64,000 nt of DNA, taken from Limanda limanda. Its lineage: Eukaryota; Chordata; Actinopteri; Pleuronectiformes; Pleuronectidae. A program made the translations under genes and the position numbers. The notes below the pieces were generated by a model that made no database searches, was not told the DNA's origin, and worked only from the letters and a program-made list of their open reading frames with translations. Where the stretch lies: NCBI RefSeq assembly GCF_963576545.1, contig NC_083642.1, positions 1,472,505 through 1,536,504 of the forward strand. Reading direction: 5' to 3'. Position 1 is the stretch's first letter. Each line of letters opens with the position of its first letter. Shown piece by piece: positions 13,087 to 23,658 of the stretch.

Positions 13087-13701
13087 AACGTCCATTAGTA
13101 ACTGAATACATGATCCTAAGTTTGTTATCTACATCATAACATCACGATAAAACATGAACTATGAACCAGTTCATCTTCATGGGTATGAACTGGACTTTGA
13201 ACTGGTTTCAAGAGTGAACTGGTGGGAGGAGGAGGAGCCTGAGAACAGGGGGGAGGAAGAGCCTGGGAACAGGGAGCGGTCAGACTCCATTTTTCACCTG
13301 GACGAGCAGAAGGAAGGAAAGTGAGCAGGTGAGTGTGAACACAACTTTCTGAAAGTTTTACTGTCTCACTCTCACACCTGCTGTTAACATCCGTCTGCTG
13401 ATCACATGACTCTAAGTTTGTCAGTTCACACCTGGTGACAGACGTCATGTGATCGGATCCCAGAGACAGATGTGAACAGCAGGTCTGGATCAAAGAGCCT
13501 TCAAAGGACTAATTAACAGAGTTAACTCACAGTTTCACTTTTTATCTTCATCTGTTCATCAAGTGTTTAATAACACAACGTGTTTTCACTATCATACGTT
13601 ACAGCAGTGGTCACCAACCAGTGGAGAGTCTTCACTGTAGATCCCAGTAAAGCTCTGGACTCACTGGCTGAGGTGTGAGGAGCATCGACCTGCAGAGCCA
13701 G

Positions 13702-13703
<2 letters not shown>
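13087..13703 (+). repeat. GAACTGG-rich element, copy 2
   Basis: Second copy in the A-B spacer. Its small frame starting at 13154 is broken by one extra T before the acctgg motif, unlike the other three copies. Confidence 0.6.

Positions 13704-13778
<75 letters not shown>
13704..13778. repeat. (CA)n microsatellite
   Basis: CA repeat with one AAAGA interruption, following the second GAACTGG-rich element. Confidence 0.95.
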
Positions 13779-13781
<3 letters not shown>

Positions 13782-14279
13782 CTTCAAGCTGCTGACTGAT
13801 GTGCTCTCAGTGTTACTGTCTATAAAGTTCTGTAATTCATTTCCAGCCTTTATGAAGTGAACATGATACTAGATGTTGAGTTTCCTTCTCTTAGTGGCCG
13901 GGGGTTGAAGGACACATGAACTTTTACAAGCTTGTATTGATTAACTTTAATGTAGTTGATTGGTTTGAGTGGAGATTAGGAAATGCTCAAGTTGCAAAAA
14001 CACTTTGTTATTCAACGTTTGTTTATGGCTATGCAGGTTTATTGGTGGATTTACAAATGCCATGAACCGATATTACATGAAAAGGAACTTTATTATTGTA
14101 CTTGTGCAATAGTACACCTCCACACCCTTATTGTCTGGTACCCTAAAACATATGTTAATAAGATTAATTAATAATGTACTCTAATAACGTACTAATGGCT
14201 GAATAAATCAAGTGATTGACTGAAATATCCCCAAATAATGGAGGCTTCCTGAGGTCACCTGAGAAGAGAGAGACAACGT

Positions 14280-14327
14280 AAAGTCTGAGAGAGAGAGAGA
14301 GAGAGAGACAGACAGAGAGAGAGAGAC
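14280..14327. repeat. GA-rich simple repeat upstream of NLR copy B
   Basis: Interrupted (GA)n tract just before the candidate promoter. Longer versions lie at 29860-29968 and 32021-32067 in the equivalent position. Confidence 0.9.
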
Positions 14328-14372
14328 TCCTGTCCTTCCTGAGGTTTCTGATGTGATCACTGTATTTCCTTG

Positions 14373-14380
14373 TATATAAG
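14373..14380 (+). promoter_or_regulatory. Candidate TATA box upstream of NLR copy B
   Basis: TATATAAG lies about 335 bases before the ATG of copy B. The same block lies before copy C (about 32050-32160), where six bases covering most of this motif are missing, and a third block at about 30010 keeps the motif but leads to no start exon. Promoter function is inference from position. Confidence 0.35.
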
Positions 14381-14714
14381 AAGTCCTGTGTACTCAAATA
14401 AATACTAGTACTACAAACTATGAAGCCCTGCATCTATTTCACAATAAAAACATTTACAAATAAATGAATTGATTCAGTCGACAGAAACGCTGGAGTGCTT
14501 TTATTTTTGAAATGGGCAGGCTACAGGAAGTGTTGCAAATATTTGTGTTTGTGACGTTTTCAACAGATAAACATTGAAACTGGTGTGAAAGATCATTTCA
14601 CTGAGTTCTGCTGTAAAATGAGCGCAGAACCAGAAGGAAATAGACCAGAACTTGAATATCTAGAAGAGCAGCGCGGCCTGAACCACAACTGAGCCACAGC
14701 CGGCCCGGTGCAAC

Positions 14715-14758
14715 ATGGACGAGGACACTTCAGAGCAAGTTGGACCCTCACACACAAA
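14715..14758 (+). CDS. NLR B start exon
   Basis: A 44-nt exon reading [14 protein letters not shown] plus two bases, then GTAAGAG. Its end copies the end of the repeat exons (GPSHT), suggesting it arose from one of them. The counterpart in copy C is at 32452-32495. Confidence 0.7.
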
Positions 14759-17658
14759 GTAAGAGACCTGCTACAAACATGTGAAGCTCCAAACTGAATC
14801 CTCAGAGAATGAACCAGTGAATGATGTGTTCTGAATAAAAACATGTTTGTGTGTGCAGAGGTCAGGACCACAGACTGAGAGCAGAGTCTCCAGGGTCCAG
14901 CTGTCTGTCTCTGAAGAGTGACTGGTCGATGTATGAGCCTCTACACTTCAGTAATGAACCTGGACCCTCACACACAGAGTAAGAGACTGTTTCTACTGGG
15001 ACCTGCTCTGAAGAGGATCTAGTTTCCTCTAGTGTGGCCCCTGTATTAGGACACAGCTTCACTGAAGTTGGTGACTAATCTCTCAGAATCACTCAAAGAG
15101 CTCAGACCTCCACCAAGAACCAACATGCTCCTTATGAGACCACTTTGAAAACCACTAGAGACTCATTTTGATTTGGATCTGCACCAAATTCCACACACTG
15201 GTAAACATCAGTCCTCTGAACATGTCTGGGAAAGAGGACCCCCCCCCCCCGATCTGGTTCAAAGACCACAACCTTCTAGCAAGTTTACTGTTAATCTGTT
15301 GTTTTTTATAATCCCACTAACGCACCAACCAACACACAAACATACTGGGTGAAAACAAAACCTCTTGACAGAAGTAATGACAACCTGTGACTGTGACATG
15401 TGAGTTATCAGGACATGTCTTCACAGGGAGAGGAAGAGGAGTCATGTTTCTGAGGAGGAGCAGTCGTCCTGCTGTGCTTCGTGTCAGGACGTCCTGAAGG
15501 ATCCAGTCTCCACCAGCTGTGGACACTGGTTTTGCAGACAGTGCATCACCTCATACTGGGACCAGTCTGGTTCTTCAGGAGACTCCTCCTGTCCCCAGTG
15601 TGGACAAAGATCCAGAACAGGAGCTGGAGGTCAGACAGCCGGTCAGAGCAGCACTGTACATGTGTCTGCTGATGTCTTCACTTCTGACAACAGCACATGT
15701 GGTTTCATTTTGTTCCTTCATACAGCATCAACATTTAACATTGTTAGAAAAGCACAAAGTTAAAAAGCTTTTATTTTCTGTAGCTTTTCTGTGTCTGATG
15801 AAAACAATCAGCAGATTCTCAGATTCTCTGTCTCTGACATTGTTTCTTGTCTTTCAGCAGATCGTGGTCTGCAGGAGGTTTTAGATGAACAAAAGCTCAG
15901 TCTGAGGAGGAGATGTGAACATGTGACTGAAGGAAGTGATGAAACAGGAAGTAGAACCCTCCTCAACAGGATCTACACTGAGCTCTACATCACAGAGGGA
16001 CAGAGTGAAGAGGTTAATGCTCAACATGAGGTGAGGCAGCTTGAGACGGCTTCCAAGATGAAGATCCTCCACGACACTCCCATCAGGTGCCACGACATCT
16101 TTAAAGCCTCCACTGACCAGCAGAGCAGCATCAAAGTCGTCCTGACCAACGGCGTCGCTGGCGTTGGAAAAACCTTCTTGGTGCAGAAGTTCACTCTGGA
16201 CTGGGCAGAGGGTTTAGAGAACCAGGATGTGGGTCTGCTGACTGTCCTTTCGTTCAGGGAGCTGAACCTGGTGAAGGACCAGCAGCACAGTCTCCTCACG
16301 CTGCTCCGTGTTTTCCATCCAGCGTTACAGAAGCTCACGGCAGAGACGCTCGCTGTCTGTAAACCTTTGTTCATCTTTGACGGCCTGGATGAAAGCAGAC
16401 CTTCTCTGGACTTCAACCACAGGGAGCTTGTGTCTGAGGTCACACAGAGGTCATCAGTCAACGTGCTGCTGACAAACCTCATCCGGGGGAATCTGCTTCC
16501 CTCGGCTCTCGTCTGGATAACCTCCAGACCTGCGGCGGCCAATCAGATCCCTCCTGCATGTGTGGACAGGGTCACAGAAGTACGAGGCTTCACTGAGGCC
16601 CATAAGGACGAGTACTTCAGGAGGAGATTCAGTGATGAAGAGCTGTGCAGCAGAATCATCTCACACATCAAGACGTCCAGGAGCCTCCACATCATGTGTC
16701 AAATCCCAGTCTTCTGCTGGATCAGTGCTACAGTTCTGGAGCACATGTTGACCACAGACCAGAGAGGAGAGCTGCCCAAGACCCTGACTGACCTGTACTC
16801 ACACTTCCTGCTGGTTCAGACAAAGAGGAAGAACAACAAGTACGGTGAGGAACATGAGACGAATCCACAGCAGCTGACGGAGGCTGACAGGGACGTTCTC
16901 CTGAAGCTGGGGAGGCTGGCACTTAAACATCTGGAGGAAGGAAACATCATGTTCTATCAAGAAGACCTGGAGCAGTGTGGTCTTAATGTCACAGAGGCCT
17001 CGGTGTACTCAGGAGTTTGTACTGAGATCTTCAGAAGAGAGTGTGTGATCTTCAAGAAATCAGTCTACTGCTTTGTTCATCTGAGCGTTCAGGAGTTTCT
17101 GGCTGCAGTCTACATGTTCCACTGTTACACCGAGAGGAACACAGAAGAACTCAAGAACTTCTTGGGAACATATGGGACCACAGACCGTAGCTTCTCCCTG
17201 GATGACCTCCTGAAGAGAACCATGAAGAAATCCCTCTCCAGTACAAATGGTCATCTGGACCTGTTTGTTCGCTTCCTTCACGGCCTCAGTCTGGAGTTCA
17301 ACCAGAGAGTCTTAGGAGGCCTGCTGGGTCAGACATGGAACAATCCAGAGATCATCCAGAGAGTCATCAACAACCTGAAGGAGATGGAGAGTGATGGCAT
17401 TTCTCCTGACAGAAGCATCAACATCTTCCACTGTCTGACTGAGATGAACGACCACTCAGTTCATCAGCAGATGAAACAGTTCCTGACGTCAAAGAACAGA
17501 TCAAAGGAGTTTCTCTCTGGGATCCACTGCTCAGCTCTGGCCTACATGCTGCAGATGTCAGAGGAGGTTCTGGATGTGTTGGACCTGAAGAAGTTCAACA
17601 CATCACAACAGGGTCGACTGAGACTGATCCCAGCTGTGAGGAACTGCAGGAAGGCTGA

Positions 17659-17695
<37 letters not shown>

Positions 17696-17868
17696 GGGGG
17701 GGGGTTGTGTGTGGGTGTGTGTGTGCGTGTGTGTGTGGGGAGGGTGTTGGGTAGTGTGTGCGTGTGTGTGTGTGTTAGTGTGTGTGTGGGTATGTGTGTG
17801 TGTGGGGAGGGTTTTGGGTAGTGTGTGCGTGTGTTGGTGTGTGTGTGTGGGTGTGTGTGTGTGTGGGG

Positions 17869-17900
<32 letters not shown>

Positions 17901-17984
17901 GTGGGTGTGTGTGTGAGTGTGTGTGTGTGTGTGTGGGTGTGTGTGTGTGTGGGGAGGGTGTGTGTGTGTGTGTGTGTGGTGGGC

Positions 17985-18020
<36 letters not shown>

Positions 18021-18195
18021 GTGGTGTGTTTGTGTGGGGAGGGTGTGTGTGTGGGTGTGCGTGTGTGGTGTGTGTGTGTGTGTGCGGAGGGTGTGTGTGT
18101 GTGTGTGTGTGGGGAGGGTGAAGGTGTGTATGTGAGTGTGTGTGTGTGGGGGGAAATGTGTGTGTGTGGGGAGGGGGGAGGGTGTGTGTGATTGT

Positions 18196-18243
<48 letters not shown>

Positions 18244-21200
18244 TGGGTGTGTGTGTCAGTGTGTGTGTGTGGTATGTGTGTGGGTGTGTGTGTGGGTATG
18301 TGTGTGTGCGGAGGGTGTGTGTGTGTGTGTGTGCGTTTGTACTCCAGGTTCATGACATTCATGACTTCACAATAACATGAGGTCACTGTGACCTTTGACC
18401 TTTGACCACTGAAATGTAATCAGTTTGTCTTTGAGTCAAAATGTGAAGAAATCCCCTGAAGACAGACTTGAGATATCATGTTGAACATGTTGTGTGACCT
18501 TGACCTTTGACCTCTGACCCCTGAAGACAGACTTGAGATATCATGTTGAACATGTTGTGTGACCTTGACCTTTGACCTCTGACCTCCTGAATCTCATGAG
18601 TTCCTCTGTTAGTCTGAATGAACGCTTGAACCAAATCTGAAAGGATTCTCTTTAGGAGTTTTTAGCAAAGAGGGGATTTACCAGGATGAGGGTCACATGA
18701 TCACGTTTTGTATGAATGTTGTGTTTTCTTATTTAATTCTCACAGATTTGATATTTTCTTTAATTACAGACTCGGTGGTTGTCGACTCTCAGAGACTCAC
18801 TGTGAAGTCGTGGCCTCAGCTCTGAAGTCAGACCCCTCACATCTGAGAGAACTGGATCTGAGTGGAAACGACCTGAAGGAATCAGGAGTGAAGCTGCTGT
18901 GTTCTGGACTGGAGAGTCCAAACTGTCGACTGGAGACTCTGAGGTCCTTAAATCCTTCTTCACTTTTCAGACTTTCTTTCTTATTGGGTCATTATTTATT
19001 TAACTTGTCTCAGTTCTGCTCTGCTCACTGTCCCTCAGTCATCTGTCCCTCACCCAGCCTGTCAGTCACGTCCACCTCATCAACTCCATTCACCTGCACT
19101 CACCTGCTCCTGGTCACTGAGAAAGTGTCAGTAAATAACATGTGGACTGAGGCCGAGCACTCGTCCTCCTCAGGTTTTCAAAATAAGACACATTCTTATT
19201 GAAACACGTTGGACAGTTGATAAGTATAGAAACAAACAGGAAGTGACATCAGGAGCCGTCCCTACTTTAAACAGTGTTTAATTACACAAACCAGCTCAGT
19301 GACCAACACACAGAGAAGAAGCTGATGAATGAAACAATGGTCCAACATGTCTGATCTGATATTTATCTTCAGGTCACAGACTGGACTGAGGTCAGCAGCA
19401 TGTTGAGAGTCTGTGTTGACATGATGACGATCCACAACAAAAGGAGGACACATTCTAATATTCATATTTCTTTATCCAGGTTGATTCACTGCTATCTGTC
19501 AGAGATCAGCTGTTCTTCTCTGGCTTCAGCTCTGAGGTCAAACCACTCTCATCTGAGAGAACTGGATCTGAGCTTCAACGACCTGCAGGACTCAGCAGTG
19601 AAGGAGCTGTGTGGTTTTCTACAGAGTCCAACCTGTCGACTGGAGACTCTGAGGTCAGTTCACTGACTGACTTTTGTAGATCTCATATCTATAAACAGCA
19701 TTTATACACAATTGATCCCATTTATTTCCAATTTAACATAATTCCTCTTCATACATAACGTGTATCCATTCTTTAATTAATCTGTGACATTTTAAATATT
19801 CAGCTACTTGTTAAAACACTGAGTTTAGTTCTGGATTTCCTAAACTGATCTGCAGGACAGATACCGGGTCAAAATAATCTATTTGTACTGAATCAGGACT
19901 CGTTTTTTGTCCAACACGTCTGATTCATATTTATCTCCATGTTATGAATCTGTGCTGACATGAATATGTGTCTGTTATTTTCAAAATGAACTCAGTTTTA
20001 TTTAAAGTTTTATTCTTTATCCAGGTTGGTGGATAACTGCAGTCTGTCAGAGATCAGCTGTTCTTCTCTGGCTTCAGCTCTGAGGTCAAACCCCTCTCAC
20101 CTGAGAGAACTGGATCTGAGTAACAACGACCTGCAGGACTCAGGAGTGAAGGAGCTGCTTGATCTACAGCAGAGTCCAACCTGTCGACTGGAGACTCTGA
20201 GGTCAGTAGATGGTTGGAGTCAGTCCACGCTGCTTTCATCAGTATTTTACTAAACACAGTCAGTATCACAGATCCAGGATCTGTGCTACCAAGCAGGATT
20301 TGTGGTTATCAGGTTAACTTCAGGTTTAGTTTGATCAGTCCTACGAAGCTCGTCCACTTCTTAACGAGGTAAATCACCATGGTAACTTCTGATGAACGGC
20401 TCACCTGCTACAGGTTAAGTTGGAGATCAACCCGTATCAAAGCTCCGCCCACTGACCACAGTGACTCTACACTGTTGTGTGGTGCACACTCTCCTTAAAG
20501 GGACGGATAAGGGAAGTTTAAATCAACGTCTGGTTGGTTCAGTTGATCTCTAACTCACCCAGAACATCTCAATGTCTCCAGACTCATCCTGTCCCCAAAA
20601 CACCAGAGGACCTCAGTCAGCTTCCTGGAGACAGGTCCATGTGTGTGTCCTCAGAGACAGTGTGTGTCCTCAGAGACAGTGAGACAGTGTGTGTCCTCAG
20701 AGACAGTGTGTGTCCTCAGAGACAGTGTGTGTCATCAGAGACAGTGTGTGTCCTCAGAGACAGTGAGACAGTGTGTGTCCTAAGAGACAGTGTGTGTCCT
20801 CAGAGACAGTGAGACAGTGTGTGTCCTCAGCGTCAGTGAGACAGTGTGTGTCCTCAGAGAACGTGAGACAGTGTGTGTCCTAAGAGTCAGTGTGTGTCCT
20901 CAGAGACAGTGAGACAGTGTGTGTCCTCAGAGTCAGTGAGACAGTGTGTGTCCTCAGAGACAGTGAGACAGTGTTTGTCTTTAGAGTCAGTGTGTGTCCT
21001 CAGAGACAGTGAGACAGTGTGTGTCATCAGTCAGTGAGACAGTGTTTGTCTTAAGAGTCAGTGAGACAGTGTTTGTCCTCAGAGACAGTGAAACAGTGTG
21101 TGTCCTCAGAGACAGTGAGACAGTGTGTGTCCTCCCAGTCAGTGAGACAGTGTGTGTCTTCAGAGACAGTGAGACAGTGTTTGTCCTCAGAGACAGTGAG

Positions 21201-21596
21201 ACAGTGTGTGTCCTCAGAGACAGTGAGACAGTATGTGTCCTCCCAGTCAGGGAGACAGTGTGTGTCCTCAGAGACAGTGAGACAGTGTGTGTCCTCCCAG
21301 TCAGTGAGACAGTGTGTTTCTTCAGAGACAGTGAGACAGTGTTTGTCCTCAGAGACAGTGAGACAGTGTGTGTCCTCAGAGACAGTGAGACAGTATGTGT
21401 CCTCCCAGTCAGGGAGACAGTGTGTGTCTTCAGAGTCAGTGAGACAGTGTGTGTCCTCAGAGACAGTGAGACAGTGTGTGTCCTCAGCCTGACTGTGTCT
21501 GTCAGGTTCAGTGGAGCTGGATCTCAGAAAGAACTCCTGGACATGTTGAAGTGTCTTCGTAGTTCAGGCCTCAGTGTTTCCTCAGTGAAGCTGTGA
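14715..21596 (+). CDS. NLR copy B: RING-FISNA-NACHT-LRR (NLRC3-like), complete model
   Basis: Model: 14715-14758 (start), 14859-14978 (repeat exon), 15427-15641 (RING), 15858-17658 (FISNA-NACHT), 18770-18943, 19480-19653 and 20025-20201 (LRR), 21506-21596 (terminal). The exons sum to 2796 nt, an exact 931 codons plus stop, with GT-AG junctions and matching phases, which is strong internal support. By residue: RING about 56-126, FISNA about 127-200, Walker A 225-232, Walker B 297-305, LRRs about 727-901, tail ending SSVKL. It is expected to be a cytosolic immune receptor or regulator that could carry its own E3 ubiquitin-ligase module. There is no B30.2 domain. The start exon ([14 protein letters not shown]) was chosen because it ends in the same phase and motif as the repeat exons. 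Confidence 0.87.
14859..14978 (+). CDS. NLR B N-terminal repeat exon (single)
   Basis: The only 120-nt repeat exon in copy B; copy A has at least two and copy C three. It follows a gtgtgcag acceptor and reads through [20 protein letters not shown]. Confidence 0.75.
15427..15641 (+). CDS. NLR B RING-finger exon (C3HC4)
   Basis: All eight zinc ligands are present (CASC, CGH, HWFC, CRQC, CPQC), with the usual Asp-Pro before the third cysteine region. The 215-nt length joins phase 2 to phase 1. Confidence 0.82.
15858..17658 (+). CDS. NLR B FISNA-NACHT exon
   Basis: The 1801-nt exon is open throughout, with Walker A GVAGVGKT, Walker [10 protein letters not shown] and the conserved [16 protein letters not shown] segment. 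It differs from copies A and C at scattered residues (for example KTSRSLHI and a [12 protein letters not shown] segment). Donor GTGAGT runs into a TG tract. Confidence 0.93.
17659..18345. repeat. TG-rich microsatellite at NACHT donor, copy B
   Basis: About 690 bases of TG with regularly spaced GGGGAGGG and TGGG interruptions, starting in the splice donor as in copies A and C. Confidence 0.97.
18454..18590 (+). repeat. Tandem duplication with TGACCTTTGACC motifs
   Basis: A unit of about 72 bases (gacagacttgagatatcatg ... gaccttgacctttgacc) occurs twice in direct tandem. Copy C has one such unit at about 39080-39170. TGACCTTTGACC is a DR1-type nuclear-receptor half-site pair; any regulatory use is inference. 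Confidence 0.8.
18770..20201 (+). CDS. NLR B leucine-rich-repeat exons (three)
   Basis: Exons 18770-18943, 19480-19653 and 20025-20201, each with LRELDLS and CRLETLR signatures and phase-2 ends. The third is 177 nt and opens with [11 protein letters not shown]. Confidence 0.88.
20638..21490 (+). repeat. 27-bp minisatellite in last intron of NLR copy B
   Basis: About 30 imperfect copies of a 27-bp unit (core gtgtcctcagagacagtgag). As the unit is nine codons long, two frames stay open for 140-200 codons ([13 protein letters not shown] or [13 protein letters not shown]). Copies A and C keep only a few units at about 5917-5953 and 43060-43160. Confidence 0.93.
21506..21596 (+). CDS. NLR B terminal exon
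   Basis: Acceptor tctgtcag, then (R)[19 protein letters not shown] to a final SSVKL and TGA. The phase matches the LRR exons. No homologue is visible in copies A or C. Together with the LRR exons it gives an exact frame, so it is the best 3' end for copy B. Confidence 0.7.
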
Positions 21597-21855
21597 GAGG
21601 ACAATGAGGACAGACGTCAGGATTGGACAGAGACACAGAGAGACAACAGTCGGCCAATCAGACGAGCCACAAGCTGCTTGGGATCATGTGATTGAGTTGA
21701 CGTGAAGATGACAGTTGTTGTTGTTGTCATGTGAACAGGAAGTGAAGCTGGACCACAGCTGACAGCCTCACACGAGGGACAGAGACGTCTTCATCTGATC
21801 TGAGACAGTTTGTCCTCTCACTTCATCAGTGAAGAACTGATCAGGTGGATCTTTG

Positions 21856-23650
21856 CAGGGTTCGAATTATCTTTTTGTCTCTAAGGGGGTCTCTATCTCA
21901 TAAAAAAGTTGGCGCACTGCACACATAGCCTACCAAGGCTATACATTTAAATAGCCTAGGCGCGAGCAGCGCTTTTGCGGACGGTAGGCATAGGCTGTAT
22001 ACAACTTGACGCACGCACACAACAGACAGAGACATTTTTGTACAGAAATTGATTTATTTTAATTAATTTCAATATATTATTGATTGTAATAGTCCATATA
22101 TATTTCATTTCATTACTGCCAAATCGGAGAGGAAACCCATATTTTCTGATCCTAAATATTCTACTATTTTTTGTTTTTTTGGCTGTAAACCCGAAACTTG
22201 TCAGGGCCGAATATGAATTCGGCGCCGGTGGCCTTTTTTTCAGTGACATAACTGACCCTGATGTTTCTTTTAGATGTAGATGTATTTATCTCAAAAGCAT
22301 GTTAAGCTAAAAGCACACAACCTCTTCTGACTTTATGACCTGTCAAGTTGTTCGTATCTACTATGCAATTTGCTCCAGCCTAGTGGTGTGGTGGTGAAGT
22401 GCAGTCATGCTGCGTTCATGGGCGTCAGGTAGGCTACGGTCTGGCTATGTCCCGTGGTATGGTATCCTATTTTAATTTAACGTCTTAATGGTAAGAGACC
22501 ACACAGGGATGGATAATGAGCGTTATTTAACATTAAATTACAATGTCATATATGGCAGACACCTTCAGATCAGGGCTGCAACTAACGACTATTCTGATAG
22601 TCGATTAGTCACCGATTATTGAAACGATTAATCGACTTATCGGATTATGAATGACACAAATTATCAATTGCTCTTATTTAGCAAACAGCTTTTAAATTTT
22701 GCTTGAGGTTGTTCAAAGCATGTGATGACTGAAAATAAAGACAATAAAGGTCAATACTTCATTAATAAAAAATGTCTTTTAATAAACTTTAATTAACTTT
22801 AATAAAAGAAAAATAAAATAAAAGCCTTTTTCCATTTAAAACCAAGGACAGGCAAAGTGCTAATAAAAAAATATTAATATAAAATCAAGAATCCATTTTT
22901 CCTGTTAACAAAAATGACAGGGAAAATAACAGCAATATAAACATCCACAAACGAAACTACAGTCTTCTTCGGACTAAATAATTGTGATAAAAAAAAGACG
23001 TTTGTCAGGCAATAGGATAACATTTCGCTTTTAAACTCCTTAAAAAAAAGTTTAAACCATATTTTTGCAATGGATTCTAGAATCCTGCGCACAGGTATAT
23101 ACGTGTATATATAACATCTGACAGAGGCGAGTCCGCATCGTCTCCGTTACGAAGTCACACGTGACTCCTCCTCAAATGTGCGTGTCCTGCTTCCATGGAG
23201 AGCAGGTCTGCCGCAACAAATACTGCAGGTAGTTTTTTTTTCGGGCTGTTAAGAGTGAAGTTCTCCCGAACTTTTGACTTCCTGGTAGGCGATGGACCAT
23301 GTTCTGTCGCTATTGCACATGCGCGGCTATTGCACATGCGCGGCTTTCAGAGATAGGAAGGTAGTAAGATGACTCACTCCTCAGCTACTTCCATCAGCAA
23401 TCCGGTAAAACGACTTTTAGTTCAGTTGCACGGCACGAGAAACACGCACTATGACTTAACCAACGATTCATTGACGAGTAAATTAGACTATTTTATCATT
23501 GATTTTTGTAGACAACGTTGACTAATCGTTGCACCCCTACTTCAGATATGAGAGACCCCCTCAGATTTTTGACTTTGTTGCTTTCATGGGAGCTAGTCCT
23601 CTCTCTCTGGGAGCTCAGCCCCCTCTGGCTCCCACGTAATTCGAACACTG
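21856..23650. mobile_element. hAT-type DNA transposon insertion (non-autonomous), 1795 bp
   Basis: Flanked by an exact 8-bp target duplication gatctttg (21848-21855 and 23651-23658) that occurs once in copies A and C. Ends CAGGGTTCGAATTA and its near-perfect inverted partner TAATTCGAACACTG. No transposase frame is visible. It hosts a second hAT. Confidence 0.92.
22571..23539. mobile_element. Nested hAT-type element, 969 bp
   Basis: Flanked by the 8-bp duplication cttcagat (22563-22570 and 23540-23547). Ends CAGGGCTGCAAC and GTTGCACCCCTA form imperfect terminal inverted repeats. The inner part is AT-rich and has no long frame. It lies inside the 21856-23650 element and so inserted later. Confidence 0.9.
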
Positions 23651-23658
23651 GATCTTTG

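Noticed and set aside
20994..21596. A separate gene encoding nine-residue repeats
   Set aside because: The frame follows from a 27-bp minisatellite; only its last part is a supported exon of NLR copy B.
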